64,000 bases of DNA from Piscinibacter aquaticus (GTDB lineage Bacteria; Pseudomonadota; Gammaproteobacteria; Burkholderiales; Burkholderiaceae_C), in the NCBI GenBank assembly GCA_007994965.1, contig VOPW01000001.1, forward strand, positions 434,001-498,000. The letters run 5' to 3'. The translations under genes were made by a program, and so were the position numbers. Positions 1 to 10,126 of the stretch are shown one piece after another (position 1 is the first letter of the stretch; the number at the start of each line of letters is the position of its first letter). The notes under the pieces are model-generated. The model made no database searches and was not told the DNA's origin. It was given only the letters and a program-made list of their open reading frames with translations.

Positions 1-85
1 CAGCCTGCTCGGCTGGCGCCAGACGGCCGGCACGAAGCTGGTGGTGCTGCGCGGCGGGGCCGTGCTGACGCTGAAGCTGGACTAG
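1..85 (+). CDS. 3' end of an unidentified gene
   Basis: Only the last 27 codons are present, read in the frame that starts at base 2 and ends with TAG at 83-85. The tail is rich in Leu, Gly and Val and ends LTLKLD, which would suit the final strand of a PDZ or beta-rich domain. That is too little to name a family. It runs towards the DksA-like gene on the opposite strand, and their stop codons are about 10 bases apart. Confidence 0.4.
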   Translation, partial: SLLGWRQTAGTKLVVLRGGAVLTLKLD

Positions 86-95
86 CGGCGAACGC

Positions 96-491
96 TCAGG
101 CGCGGCGGCTGCGCGCCAGCTCGAAGCGGCCCTGACAGGCGGTGCAGCGGATCGCGAAGGGCTCGGCGGCGAGGCGGCGCTCGTCGATCGGCTCGTCGCA
201 GTCCTTGCACAGGCCGTAGCGGCCGGCATCGAGGCGGGCCAGCGCCTCGCCGATCTCGCGCAGTTCGGCCACGTCGCGCGCCACCTCGGCATCGTTCAGG
301 CCGAGTTCCACCTGCGATTCGGCATCCTCGCCGCGGTCGGTGGCTTCGCGGGCCACGCGGGTCGGATCGCCCTCGCCACGTGCGCGCGTGGCCTCCACCT
401 CGGCGCGCAGCCGCGCCTCGCGATCCTGCAGGGTGGCGCGCACCTGCGCGGCAGCGGCGCTGCGGGGCTCGAGCGGGTAGGGGGTCGACAT
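96..491 (-). CDS. DksA/TraR-family zinc-finger regulator
   Basis: A 131-residue protein with an N-terminal coiled-coil-like segment (about 15-90, rich in Glu, Arg and Ala) and a C-terminal zinc finger of the DksA/TraR type: C95-K-D-C98, then C116-T-A-C119. Family members bind in the RNA polymerase secondary channel and tune transcription with ppGpp. It is shorter and more basic than canonical DksA, so I read it as a paralogue. The ATG at 491 is preceded by a GGAGAAG ribosome site. It is intact. Confidence 0.85.
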   Translation of the reverse strand: MSTPYPLEPRSAAAAQVRATLQDREARLRAEVEATRARGEGDPTRVAREATDRGEDAESQVELGLNDAEVARDVAELREIGEALARLDAGRYGLCKDCDEPIDERRLAAEPFAIRCTACQGRFELARSRRA

Positions 492-601
492 GAGGCTTCT
501 CCTTCAGTGCTTGCTTCATTGTTGGCCGCCAGGGTGCGGCAACGCTTGACTCAGAGCAATCGGCGCCCCCGGGGGTCTGCGCTCCTGCGATGATGCGGGC
601 C

Positions 602-1797
602 ATGAGCGACACCATTCCCCCTGGCACGCCGACACCCGCGTGCTGCACGGCGATGCCCCGCTGGCCGATGGTGCCAGCGTGGTCGCGCCGATCCACTACA
701 GCGCCACCTTCCGTGCCCGCGATGCGGCCGAATTTGCCGAAATGGCGACGCAGCCGCGCCACGCGGCCTACTACACGCGCTACGGCAACCCGGTGCACGA
801 GCGCGTGGCGGCGATCCTCGCCGGCCTCTGAAGGCACCGAGACGGCGATGCTCACCGGCTCGGGCATGGGCGCGATCAGCACCACGGTGCTGGCGCTGGT
901 CTCGGCGGGCGACCACGTGGTGGCGCAGACGCGCCACTACATGAGCACCGCCAAGCTGTTCGACGAGGTGCTGCCGCGCTTCGGCGTGACGACCACGCTG
1001 GTCGAGCAGAGCGACGTGGAGGCGATCCGCGCCGCGATCCGGCCGGAGACGAAGCTGATCATGCTGGAGACGCCGGCCAACCCGACGCTGGTGCTGACCG
1101 ATCTGGCCGCCGTCGCGGCGATCGCCCGCGAGCGTGGCATCACGACCATCTGCGACAACACCTTCGCCTCGCCGCTGAACCAGCAGCCGCATGCGCTGGG
1201 CATCGACGTGGTGGTGCACAGCGCCACCAAGATCCTCGGCGGCCACCACGACCTGACTGCCGGCGCGATCTGCTGCTCGAACGAACTCGCCGAGAAGATC
1301 TGGCGCATGCACATCACGCTCGGCTCGGTGCTCAGCCCGATGGATGCCTGGCTGCTGCTGCGCGGGCTGCGCACGCTGGCCGTGCGCGTCGAGCGCATCA
1401 ACGCCAATGCGCTGCAGCTGGCCCGCTGGCTGGAGGCGCAGCCGCAGGTGGAGCGCGTGCACTACCCGGGCCTGGAGAGCCACCCCAGCACGCGCTCGCG
1501 AAGCGGCAGATGAAGGGCGGCGGGCCGGTGATCGCCTTCGCGGTGAAGGGCGGTTACGAGGCCACCAGCCGCTTCGTCGCGGCACTCGAATTGCCCACCC
1601 ATGCGGTGAGCCTGGGCGGCGTCGAATCGTTGATCGTGCACACGGCGGCGATGTGGTCGGGCACGATGAACGAGGCGCAGATGCGCGCCGCCGGCATCCC
1701 GCCCAACTTCGTGCGCTTCTCGGTCGGCCTGGAACATCCGGACGACCTGCAGCGTGACCTCGCCCAGGCCCTGGCCCGTTCGGAGAACAACCGATGA
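602..1797 (+). CDS. PLP-dependent trans-sulfuration enzyme (Cys/Met metabolism family), three indels
   Basis: About 398 residues once rebuilt, the normal size for cystathionine gamma-synthase/beta-lyase or O-acylhomoserine sulfhydrylase enzymes. The PLP lysine lies in SATKILGGHHD, and GSGMGAISTT and YPGLESHP are further family signatures. Reading frame changes three times: near 614 (one C lost in a C run), near 828 (one base gained, CCTGG expected) and near 1493 (one C lost). The start is ATG 602. It overlaps the next gene by four bases (ATGA). Sequence alone does not settle which reaction it catalyses, and methionine gamma-lyase is also possible. Confidence 0.8.
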
Positions 1798-2477
1798 ACG
1801 CCCCGACCCCCGTCATCCTGATCACCGGCGCCGCCGGCGCGCTCGGCCGCGCGGTGGCGCAGCGCCTGGCCGCCGATGGCGCAAGCCTCGTGCTGTTCGA
1901 CCGCGATGCCGCCGCGTTGAATCAGCTCTTTCCGCAAGCAGTCGCCGAGGCCGTCGACATCACCGACGAGGGGGCCGTGGCGGCGGCCGTGCAGCGGGCG
2001 CTGCAGGCACTCGGCCGACTCGATGCGCTGGTGCACGTGGCCGGCGGCTTCGAGATGGGCGAGACGGTCGATGCGCTGAGCCGCGCCTCGTGGGATCGCA
2101 TGATCGCACTCAACGCGTGGTCGTTCGTCGCCCTGGCCAAGGCCTGCGTGCCGGCGATGAAGCGCCAGGGCGGCGGCAGCGTGGTGGCGGTGAGCGCGGC
2201 AGCGGCCGGCAGTGGCCGTGCGCTCAAGGGGGCCTACACCGCCGCGAAGAGCGCGCTGCAGCGGCTGGTGGAAACGCTGGCCAGCGAATGCGCCGGCAGC
2301 GGCGTGCGCGTGAACAGCGTGGCGCCGACCACGCTGGACACGCCGGCCAACCGCGCGACCATGCCCGACGCCGACCGCTCGGGCTGGGTCAGCCTCGAAT
2401 CAGCGGCCGATGCCATCGCCTTCCTCGCCACGAAGGCGGGCGCGGCGGTGCACGGCCAGCATCTCAGGCTGGGCTGA
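1794..2477 (+). CDS. short-chain dehydrogenase/reductase
   Basis: A 227-residue SDR with the nucleotide-binding TGAAGALG motif near residue 12, catalytic Ser in VVAVSAAAAG and the YTAAK Tyr/Lys pair. It is close to the minimum classical SDR length. The substrate is unknown. Its ATG overlaps the stop of the upstream trans-sulfuration gene, so the two are probably translated together. Its 3' end overlaps the opposing LysE gene by 14 bases. Confidence 0.85.
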   Translation: MNAPTPVILITGAAGALGRAVAQRLAADGASLVLFDRDAAALNQLFPQAVAEAVDITDEGAVAAAVQRALQALGRLDALVHVAGGFEMGETVDALSRASWDRMIALNAWSFVALAKACVPAMKRQGGGSVVAVSAAAAGSGRALKGAYTAAKSALQRLVETLASECAGSGVRVNSVAPTTLDTPANRATMPDADRSGWVSLESAADAIAFLATKAGAAVHGQHLRLG

Positions 2478-3095
2478 GCGCCAGCCGCAGCGCCAGCGCG
2501 CCGAAGACCAGCGCGGCGATGCGGTTCATCGCCAGCTGTGCCCGCGCCGAACGCTTGAGCCGCTCGCCGATAAAACCGGCGGCCCAGGCGATGCTGCCGA
2601 AGACCAGCAGCGTCGAGACCATGAACAGGGCGCCCAGCAGCAGCACCTGCAGCGTCGGCGAGCCACGCGACGGATCGGTGAACTGGGGCAGGAAGGCGAG
2701 GAAGAAGATCGTCACCTTCGGGTTGGTGACGTTCATCACGATGCCGCGGGTGTACAGCTGCCGCGCGCTGAGCGCCGGCGGGCCGCTGCCGTCCAGGGCC
2801 ATCGGCGGGCGCGCAGCGTCATCCAGGCCATGCGGTAGAGCAGGTAGGCCGCGCCGGCCGCCTTCAGCAGCGTGAAGGCCAGCGGCGAGGTCTTGACGAT
2901 GGCCGCCACGCCGAGTGCCACCGCGGCGGTGTGCACCAGCAGGCCGCTGGTCAGGCCGAGCGTGACCAGCAGGCCGGCCATGCGGCCGTGCAGCGCCGAT
3001 TGCGTCAGCACGAACAGGTTGTCCGGCCCCGGCGCGAGCGCCAGGGCCACGGAGGCCACGAGAAACAGGCCGAGCGTCTCCGCAGACAGCAGCAT
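2464..3095 (-). CDS. LysE-family amino-acid exporter, one indel
   Basis: A hydrophobic protein of about 210 residues with six likely membrane segments and the family hallmark APGPDNLFV near residue 20, followed later by NVTNPKVTIFF. LysE/RhtB proteins export amino acids such as lysine, homoserine or threonine, and the substrate here is not predictable. The frame shifts once near 2810. The start ATG at 3095 is chosen because the hydrophobic family N-terminus begins there. It lies 10 bases after the tartrate dehydrogenase stop and could be in the same transcript. Confidence 0.82.
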
Positions 3096-3105
3096 CCTGC
3101 GGTCC

Positions 3106-4194
3106 TCAGCGCAGCAGCGCGGCGATCGCCCGGCCGACGTCGGCGGTGCCGGCGGTGCCACCGATGTCGCGCGTCTTCGGCGCCTGCGGGTCGGCGAGCA
3201 GTTTCTCGATCGCGGCCAGCACCTCGGCCGCGGCCTCAGGGTGCCCGAGGTGCTCGAGCATCATGCCGCCCGACCAGATCATGCCGATCGGGTTGGCGAT
3301 GAACTTGCCCGCGATGTCCGGCGCCGAGCCGTGCACCGGCTCGAACAGCGACGGGAAGCGGCGGTCGGGGTTGATGTTCGCGCTCGGCGCGATGCCGATC
3401 GTGCCGGTGCAGGCCGGGCCGAGGTCGGAGAGGATGTCGCCGAACAGGTTGCTCGCCACCACGACGTCGAACCAGTCGGGGTGCAGTACGAAGTTCGCGG
3501 TCAGGATGTCGATGTGGTACTTGTCGACCTTGACCTCGGGGTAGGACTTCGACATCGCGGCCACGCGCTCGTCCCAGTAGGGCATGGTGATCGCGATGCC
3601 GTTGCTCTTGGTGGCCGAGGTCAGGTGCTTCTTCGGCCGCTTGTTGGCGAGCTCGAAGGCATAGCGCAGCACGCGGTCGACGCCGGTGCGCGTCATCACC
3701 GTCTCCTGGATGACGACCTCGCGGTCGGTGCCTTCGAACATGCGGCCGCCGACGCTGGAGTATTCGCCCTCGGTGTTCTCGCGCACGACATAGAAGTCGA
3801 TCTCGCCGGGCTGGCGCGCGCGGCCGTTGCGGTCGACCAGCGGCGAGGGGATGCCGGGCATCAGCCGGCAAGGGCGCAGGTTGACGTACTGGTCGAAGTC
3901 GCGGCGGAACTTCAGGAGCGAGCCCCACAGCGAGATGTGATCCGGCACGGTCGCCGGCCAGCCGATCGCGCCGAAGTAGATCGCGTCCATCGGCGCGAGC
4001 TGGTCGAACCAGTCGTCCGGCATCATCTTGCCGTGCTTCGCATACCAGTCGCAGCTGGCCCACTCGATCGGTTTCCAGTCGAAGCGGATGCCGTGGCGCG
4101 AACCGACGGCCTCGAGCGCGCGCAGGCCTTCGGGCATCACTTCCTTGCCGATGCCGTCGCCGGGAATCACGGCGATGCGGTAGGACTTGCTCAT
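3106..4194 (-). CDS. ttuC: tartrate/D-malate dehydrogenase (isocitrate/isopropylmalate dehydrogenase family)
   Basis: An intact 362-residue NAD-dependent beta-decarboxylating dehydrogenase. It opens with the IPGDGIGKEV motif. It has the substrate-arginine stretch (NLRPCR), the KSNGI lysine region, the DILSDL metal-binding aspartates and FEPVHGSAPDIAGK. Asp/Trp-rich N-terminal detail fits tartrate dehydrogenase (TtuC) or D-malate dehydrogenase (DmlA) better than LeuB. It oxidises tartrate or D-malate in the cytoplasm. It is transcribed after, and coupled to, the flavoenzyme gene upstream. Confidence 0.85.
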   Translation of the reverse strand: MSKSYRIAVIPGDGIGKEVMPEGLRALEAVGSRHGIRFDWKPIEWASCDWYAKHGKMMPDDWFDQLAPMDAIYFGAIGWPATVPDHISLWGSLLKFRRDFDQYVNLRPCRLMPGIPSPLVDRNGRARQPGEIDFYVVRENTEGEYSSVGGRMFEGTDREVVIQETVMTRTGVDRVLRYAFELANKRPKKHLTSATKSNGIAITMPYWDERVAAMSKSYPEVKVDKYHIDILTANFVLHPDWFDVVVASNLFGDILSDLGPACTGTIGIAPSANINPDRRFPSLFEPVHGSAPDIAGKFIANPIGMIWSGGMMLEHLGHPEAAAEVLAAIEKLLADPQAPKTRDIGGTAGTADVGRAIAALLR

Positions 4195-5357
4195 GAGCGT
4201 GTTCTCCAGTCAGGCCGCAGATTGTGGGCGCAGCCGCGCCACCTGCAGGTACGCAGCATCCACACCCCGTCGGCGATGTGGCGCGGTGTCGGCTCGCCGC
4301 GGATCCACGCGGCGCAGAGCTCGCCCATCGCCGGCGCCGTCTGGATGCCGTAGCCGCCCTGCGCGGCGCACCAGAAGAAGCCCGACGCCGTGGGGTCGAA
4401 GCCGGCGACGAGATCGCCGTCGGGCACGAAGCTGCGCAGCCCGGCCCAGGTGTGGCTGGGCCGGCGGATGGCCAGTGTCGTCATCGCCTCGATGCGGGCG
4501 ATGCCGAGGGCGATGTCGAGCTCCTCGGGGCGAACGTCGTGTGGCTCGACCGGATCCGCATTGGCCGGCGAGCCCAGCAGCACGCCGGCATCGGGCTTGA
4601 AATACCAGCCTTCGGCTTCGTCGACACCGCAGACGCAGGGCCACGCAGCGATCTCCGCACCGGCCGGCGGCGCGAAGAGGAAGGCCGCACGCCGCTTGGG
4701 CTGCAGGCCGATCGGCGCGAGGCCGGCCAGGGTCGCCGGGCGGTCGGCCCAGGCGCCGGCGGCATTGACGACGACCGGCGCGCGCCACTCGCCTCGAGCC
4801 GTGCGGAGCCGCCACAGGCCGTTCTCGTGCGCGATCGCCTCGACACGCGCGTCGCACATGACCTGCGCGCCGTGCGCCTTGGCGCGGCGGAGAAAGCCCT
4901 GGTGCAGCGCGTCGACATCGAGGTCGGTCGCATCGGGGTCGAGCACCGCGCCGGCGACCTCTTCCGAGCGCAGCACCGGCACACGTTCGATCGCCGCGGC
5001 GGCCGAGAGCCGGCGCACAGTGGGCGCATGCGGTGCGAGCTCGTCGGCCAATGTGTCGAGCATCTCGCGCTGCGCCGGCGTGCCCACGTACATCGCGCCG
5101 CGCGGCGCCAGCAGCGGTGCGGCGGTGAAGCCCTCCGGCGGCGTCTCGAAGAACGCGCGACTGGCGCGCGTCAGCGCGCGGATCGTCGGCGTCCCGTAGC
5201 TCTCCATGAACATCGCCGCCGAGCGCCCGGTGCTGTGGTATCCGGGCTGCGATTCGGCTTCGAGCAGCACCACGCGGTGCGTGGGGGCGAGGAAGGCAGC
5301 AATCGAGGCCCCGGCAATCCCGGTGCCGACGATCAGCACGTCGGTGTCTTGGCGCAT
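4191..5357 (-). CDS. dauA: FAD-dependent D-amino-acid (D-arginine-like) dehydrogenase
   Basis: A 388-residue DAO-fold flavoprotein with the N-terminal FAD-binding GTGIAGASIA, then PGYHSTGRSAA, LQPKRRAAFLFAPP, LLGSPANADPVE and GGYGIQTAPAMGE. From memory this run of motifs closely follows Pseudomonas D-arginine dehydrogenase DauA, which oxidises D-amino acids to 2-oxo acids. The last ~23 residues look foreign to the family. A one-base slip near 4268 would instead give a tail ending at 4210. As written, the stop overlaps ttuC by ATGA. The start lies only 38 bases from greB on the other strand. Confidence 0.82.
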   Translation of the reverse strand: MRQDTDVLIVGTGIAGASIAAFLAPTHRVVLLEAESQPGYHSTGRSAAMFMESYGTPTIRALTRASRAFFETPPEGFTAAPLLAPRGAMYVGTPAQREMLDTLADELAPHAPTVRRLSAAAAIERVPVLRSEEVAGAVLDPDATDLDVDALHQGFLRRAKAHGAQVMCDARVEAIAHENGLWRLRTARGEWRAPVVVNAAGAWADRPATLAGLAPIGLQPKRRAAFLFAPPAGAEIAAWPCVCGVDEAEGWYFKPDAGVLLGSPANADPVEPHDVRPEELDIALGIARIEAMTTLAIRRPSHTWAGLRSFVPDGDLVAGFDPTASGFFWCAAQGGYGIQTAPAMGELCAAWIRGEPTPRHIADGVWMLRTCRWRGCAHNLRPDWRTRS

Positions 5358-5395
5358 GCCGCCATGCTAGCGGCGGCTGGCAGAATTCCGAGGCC

Positions 5396-5957
5396 ATGAG
5401 CAAGGCCTTCACCAAGGAAACGGACAGCGGCGACGATGACGAGGACATCGCGCTGCCCGCACTGCCGCAGGGCACGAAGAACTACGTGACCCCGCAGGGC
5501 TACGCGCGCCTGCGCGCCGAGCTGATGACCCTGCTCGACGAGGAGCGGCCGAAGGTGGTCGAGGTGGTGTCGTGGGCGGCGAAGAACGGCGACCGCTCCG
5601 AGAACGGCGACTACCTGTACGGCAAGAAGCGCCTGCGCGAGATCGACCGCCGCATCCGCTTCCTGACGAAGCGGCTGGACATCGCCGAGGTGGTCGATCC
5701 GTCGGCGCACCACGGCCACGACCAGGTCTTCTTCGGCGCCACCGTCACCTACGCGAACAGCAAGGGCGACGAGCGCACCATCACCATCAAGGGCATCGAC
5801 GAGGCCGACAACCAGCAGGGCGAGGTCAGCTGGATCGCACCGATCGCGCGCGCTGTTGAAGGCCCGCGTCGGCGACGAGGTGACGCTGCAGACGCCAGGC
5901 GGCGTCGAGCGCATCGAGGTGGTGGAGGTGAACTACCCGAAGCCGGGTGCAGCCTGA
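5396..5957 (+). CDS. greB: transcription elongation factor GreB, one indel
   Basis: GreB rescues backtracked RNA polymerase by stimulating transcript cleavage. The N-terminal coiled coil carries the acidic tip region (GDRSENGDY), and the C-terminal FKBP-like domain includes QVFFGATVTY and GEVSWIAPIA. The frame is lost near 5855, after ARA. Restoring one base gives a normal ending in VNYPKPGAA with stop 5955-5957, about 187 residues. An acidic N-terminal insert (about residues 8-17) precedes the domain. It is next to spoT on the opposite strand, a common betaproteobacterial arrangement. Confidence 0.93.
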
Positions 5958-5966
5958 GGCTTCGGC

Positions 5967-8234
5967 TCAGGGCTTGACGCGCGAGACGCGCAGCACCGAG
6001 GCGGCGCTTGAGCGTGCGCATCACGTCGGCCAGTGCAGGCGGTCGCGCACCGACAGTAGCAGGCGCAGCTCGCTGGTCTGTGCCGCGCGTTCATCGCCCA
6101 TGTCGATGTGGGTGATGTCGGCCTCGGCCGAGGCCACGGCCGACGCCACCTCGGCGAGCACGCCCTTGCCGTTCTTCAGCAGCACGGTGATCGCGGTCTC
6201 GAAGGCCCGCACCGGCTGCTCGGCCCACTCGACCGTCATCCAGCGCTCGCTGTCGCGTTCGAACAGGCGCTTGCCGACGCTGCAGTCGGCGGTGTGCACC
6301 GTGAGGCCTTCGCCGCGGCCGAGGTAGCCGACGATCGCATCGCCCGGGATCGGCCGGCAGCACGGCGCGAGCTGCACCGAGGCGCCTTCGCTGCCGTCGA
6401 TCTGCACCATGCCCTGCATCGGCGCGTTCTCGTCGCTGGCGTAGCGGCCGAGCGTCAGCGTCAATGCATCGGGCCGCTGCCCTTCGTCGGCGAGCAGCCG
6501 CGCGATGCGCTTGGCCACGATGCTGGCGATCTTGCGGCCGAGGCCCAGGTCGGTCAGCAGCTCGGCGCGGTTGCGGTTGCCGCTCCAGCGCGTGATCTGC
6601 TGCCACAGCGCCGCATGGGTCTCGCTCTCGTCGGGCAGTTGCAGGCCTTCAGCGCGCAGCGCCTGCGCGAGCATCTTCTCGCCCAGATCCTGCGACTCCT
6701 CCTGCTCCATCGTCTTCAGGTAGTGGCGGATCTTCGAGCGCGCGCGGCCGGTGCGCACGAAGTTCAGCCGCCGGATTCGGCCGCGCATTCGGCGCGCTGA
6801 CGATCTCGACCACGTCGCCGCTGCGCAGCTCGGTGCGCAGCGCCACCGGCTCGCCGTTGACCTTGGCGGCCACGCAGTGGTCGCCGACGTCGGAGTGGAT
6901 CGCATAGGCGAAGTCCACCGGTGTCGCGCCGCGCGGCAGCGCGAGGATCTTCGACTTCGGCGTGAACACGTAGACCGAGTCGGGAACAGGTCGATCTTGA
7001 CGTGTTCGAGGAATTCGCTGGCGTCGCGCGTCTCGTCCTGGATGTCGATCAGCGACTGCAGCCACATCGCGCCCAGGCGCTGCGCATCCTGCGGATTGGC
7101 GCCGGCGCCCTTGGCCTTGTACATCCAGTGCGCCGCGATGCCCTTCTCGGCCACCGCATGCATCTGCTCGGTGCGAATCTGAATTCCACCGCCGTGCCCA
7201 GCGGGCTGACCAGCGTGGTGTGCAGCGACTGGTAGCCGTTGGCCTTGGGGATGGCGATGTAGTCCTTGAAGCGCCCGGGCATCGGCTTGTAGAGCTGGTG
7301 CAGCACGCCCATGGCCCTGGTAGCACTCGAGCAGCGTGCCGACGACGATGCGAAAGCCGAAGATGTCGCTCACCTGCGCGAAGCTCAGGCGCTTGTCGTT
7401 CATCTTCTTGTAGATCGAGAACAGCGTCTTCTCGCGGCCGTAGACCTGCACCGCCAGCTTGTGCTGCGCGAACGACTTCTCGACTTCTTTCTGGATGCGC
7501 TCGACCACGTCGCGCCGGTAGCCGCGTGCCTTCTGCACGGCCTTCGACAAGGCCGCATGGCGCCACGGCCGCAGGTGCTGGAACGACAGCTCCTGCAGTT
7601 CGCGGTAGGTCTGGTTCAGGCCGAGGCGGTGGGCGATCGGCGCGTAGATGTCCAGCGTCTCGCCGGCGATGCGCACGCGCTTGTTCGCGGCCATCGCATC
7701 CATCGTGCGCATGTTGTGCAGGCGGTCGGCCAGCTTGATCAGGATGACGCGCACGTCGCGCGCCATCGCCAGCAGCATCTTGCGGAAGGACTCGGCCTGC
7801 GATTCCTCGCGCGTGGAGAAGCGCAGCTTGTCGAGCTTGGTCAGGCCGTCGACGAGGTCGGCGGTCGGCGCACCGAATCGCTCGATCAGCTCGCTCTTGG
7901 CGATGCCGCAATCCTCCATCGCGTCGTGCATCAGCGCGGCCATGATGGCCTGCACGTCGAGCTTCCACTCGGCACACAGGCCGGCCACCGCGATCGGGTG
8001 CGTGATGTAGGGTTCGCCGCTGGCGCGGAACTGCCCGAGGTGGGCCTCGTCGGCGAAGCGGTAGGCCTCGCGCACGCGCTTGATGTCGGCGGCGTCGAGG
8101 TAGTCGAGCTTGGAGGTCAGCGCCGCGAAGGAGGCTGCGGCGGCATCGGCCGTGACCTGCTTGGGCGCAGGCGCACCGCGGCGGCCCGGCGAGGCCGTCG
8201 TGTCGTGCAGTGCATCGGGAGAGCGGGCGCCCAT
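5967..8234 (-). CDS. spoT: bifunctional (p)ppGpp synthetase/hydrolase SpoT/Rsh, about seven indels
   Basis: About 755 residues when rebuilt, full RelA/SpoT length. Domain order: HD hydrolase with intact ALMHDAMED, nucleotidyltransferase/synthetase ([18 protein letters not shown]), TGS ([22 protein letters not shown]), helical and zinc-finger region ([16 protein letters not shown]), and a C-terminal ACT domain. Intact HD and synthetase motifs argue for both making and degrading the alarmone. Frame breaks lie near 7316, 7185, 6985, 6780, 6036 and 5998. The rebuilt C-terminus ends VSRVKP at 5967. It lies downstream of rpoZ and gmk. There is no ribosome site before ATG 8234, but a TTAAAT box lies 7 bases upstream. 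Confidence 0.93.
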
Positions 8235-8312
8235 GCCGCGAATTTAACAGGCCGCCTCGCGACCCGTCGGGGCGACGGCGGCCGGCAAGGGCCGCCCGAG
8301 GTCAATTCAAGG

Positions 8313-8516
8313 TCAGACCGGGACCTTGCGGAGCATCTCGACGCCGACTTCGCCGGCGGCGATTTCGCGCAGCGCCGTCACGCCAGGCTTGTTCTTGGTC
8401 TCGATCTTCGGGGCGTGGCCCTGGCTCAGCATGCGCGCACGGTAGGTGGCGGCGAGAACCAGCTGGAAGCGGTTCGGGACCTTCTGCAGACAGTCTTCGA
8501 CGGTGATGCGGGCCAT
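8313..8516 (-). CDS. rpoZ: RNA polymerase omega subunit
   Basis: An intact 67-residue omega protein starting [10 protein letters not shown] with the conserved [14 protein letters not shown] helix. Omega helps assemble RNA polymerase and forms one ppGpp-binding site, which matches its place between gmk and spoT. It starts 14 bases after the gmk stop, in the same transcript. Confidence 0.97.
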   Translation of the reverse strand: MARITVEDCLQKVPNRFQLVLAATYRARMLSQGHAPKIETKNKPGVTALREIAAGEVGVEMLRKVPV

Positions 8517-8530
8517 GGGCTCTCCGGGAA

Positions 8531-9160
8531 TCAGATCAGGTCGAGCGCGGCAAACACTTGAGACTTGTTGCGGCGCTGGGCGGCGTACTTGAGCCGCTGC
8601 GAGTGAACGACGGTCTTCAGATCGAAAAGCGCCGTCTCGAACAGGGCGTTGATTATAACGAAGTCGAAGTGGCGGGCCTGCGCCACCTCCTCGCGGGCGT
8701 TGACCATGCGCTGCTCGATCACCTCGGCGCCGTCTTCGCCGCGGCGCATCAGGCGCTGGCGCAGTTCCTCCCAGCTCGGCGGCAGGATGAAGATCAGCAC
8801 CGCGTGCGGGAACAGCTTCTTGATCTGCACGGCGCCTTGCCAGTCGATCTCGAGCACCACGTCCTGCCCGCCGGCGATGCGCGCCTCGATCGCCTCGCGC
8901 GAGGTGCCGTACAGGTTGCCGTGCACCTCAGCCCACTCGAAGAAGTCGCCGGCGGCAATCTTGGCGCGGAACTCCGGCTCGCCGATGAAGTGGTATTCGC
9001 GGCCTTGCTGCTCCTGGCCACGCGGCTTGCGCGTGGTGTGCGAGATCGACACCGCCGGGTGCGAATCGAGCTCGAGCAGCGCCTTGACGAGGCTGGACTT
9101 GCCGGCGCCGCTCGGAGCGGCGACGACGAACAGGTTGCCGGGGTAGTCGTCGGAGTTCAT
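8531..9160 (-). CDS. gmk: guanylate kinase
   Basis: A 209-residue enzyme converting GMP to GDP with ATP. The P-loop is APSGAGKSS (about 15-23), followed by [11 protein letters not shown] and GREYHF, the GMP-binding segment. ATG 9160 is chosen because it overlaps the yicC stop by four bases and gives the usual length. The open frame continues upstream inside yicC but has no homology there. It is first in line with rpoZ and spoT, coupling guanine nucleotide supply with ppGpp metabolism. Confidence 0.96.
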   Translation of the reverse strand: MNSDDYPGNLFVVAAPSGAGKSSLVKALLELDSHPAVSISHTTRKPRGQEQQGREYHFIGEPEFRAKIAAGDFFEWAEVHGNLYGTSREAIEARIAGGQDVVLEIDWQGAVQIKKLFPHAVLIFILPPSWEELRQRLMRRGEDGAEVIEQRMVNAREEVAQARHFDFVIINALFETALFDLKTVVHSQRLKYAAQRRNKSQVFAALDLI

Positions 9161-10098
9161 TCGATGTTCTGCACCTGCTCGCGAAGCTGCTCGATCGCCA
9201 CCTTCATCTCCACCGAGACGTTGGTCAGCTCCAGCGACGCCGCCTTGGACGCCAGCGTATTGGCTTCGCGCAGCAGTTCCTGGATGAGGAAGTCGAGCCG
9301 CTTGCCGAGCTCGCCGCCGGCCTTGAGCAGCCGCTCGATCTCGTCGAGGTGGGCGCGCAGGCGGGCCAGTTCCTCGGCCACGTCGATGCGGATGGCGTAG
9401 GCTGCGGCCTCGTTGATCGCGCGCTCCTGCAACGCCTCGCGTGGCACGGTGTTGGCCGCATCGGCCACCCCCAGCGCTTCGTGCCAGCGCTCGAGGAAGC
9501 GCTGCTGCTGGCGCTGCACCACCGCCGGCACCAGCGGCTCGGCCTGGGCGGCCAGCTCGCGCAGCCGGCGCACGCGCTCCATCAGGATCGCCACCAGCTT
9601 GTCGCCTTCGCGGGCACGGGCTTCGCGCAGGCCGGCGATGCAGCGCTTCGCGGCTTCCAGTGCGGCTTCGTCCAGCCGCGGCGCGGCATTGCCGCCCTTG
9701 CACCACTGCAGGATCTCGTGCACCGACAGGCCCTGCGCCTTCGGTAGCCAGCCCTGCACGGTGCTTTCCAGCCGGGCGAGGCGGTTCAGTTGCTCGGGCT
9801 GCGGCTGCGGCCGGGCGGTGTCGGTCTCGGTGTGCGCATTCAGCCGCAGCTCGATCTTGCCGCGGCGAAACGCCGCACCCACCAGATCGCGCAGGACCGG
9901 CTCGAGCGCGCGGAATTCGTCGGGCAGGCGAAGGACGAGGTCGAGGAAACGACTGTTGACACTTCGCAGCTCCACGGTCACGGAGCCGGACGGCGAAGGT
10001 GCGCGCGGCGTGCCAGTTTCCGCATTTCCGGCTTCGTCGCCCGGGGCGGCAGGCCCCGCGGTGGCACTGGCGTAGCCGGTCATGCTGTAGACTGCCAT
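9157..10098 (-). CDS. yicC: YicC/YloC-family endoribonuclease
   Basis: A 313-residue protein with the family N-terminus [12 protein letters not shown], the [12 protein letters not shown] motif, and the C-terminal DUF1732 stretch ([17 protein letters not shown] and EANTLASKA). YicC proteins act on RNA, being implicated in small-RNA turnover in enterobacteria. A low-complexity Gly/Ala/Pro insert (about residues 15-40) separates the first strand from the rest and looks lineage-specific. It diverges from the kinase gene with only 28 bases between starts, and its stop overlaps the gmk start. Confidence 0.92.
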   Translation of the reverse strand: MAVYSMTGYASATAGPAAPGDEAGNAETGTPRAPSPSGSVTVELRSVNSRFLDLVLRLPDEFRALEPVLRDLVGAAFRRGKIELRLNAHTETDTARPQPQPEQLNRLARLESTVQGWLPKAQGLSVHEILQWCKGGNAAPRLDEAALEAAKRCIAGLREARAREGDKLVAILMERVRRLRELAAQAEPLVPAVVQRQQQRFLERWHEALGVADAANTVPREALQERAINEAAAYAIRIDVAEELARLRAHLDEIERLLKAGGELGKRLDFLIQELLREANTLASKAASLELTNVSVEMKVAIEQLREQVQNIE

Positions 10099-10126
10099 TC
10101 GCCCTTTTCCCTCGAAAAACGCGATT

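Noticed and set aside
602-1797. Calling the trans-sulfuration gene, and the other broken genes, pseudogenes
   Set aside because: The same type of break hits serS, trpS, ispH, ftsI and other essential genes, so technical error is far more likely than decay.
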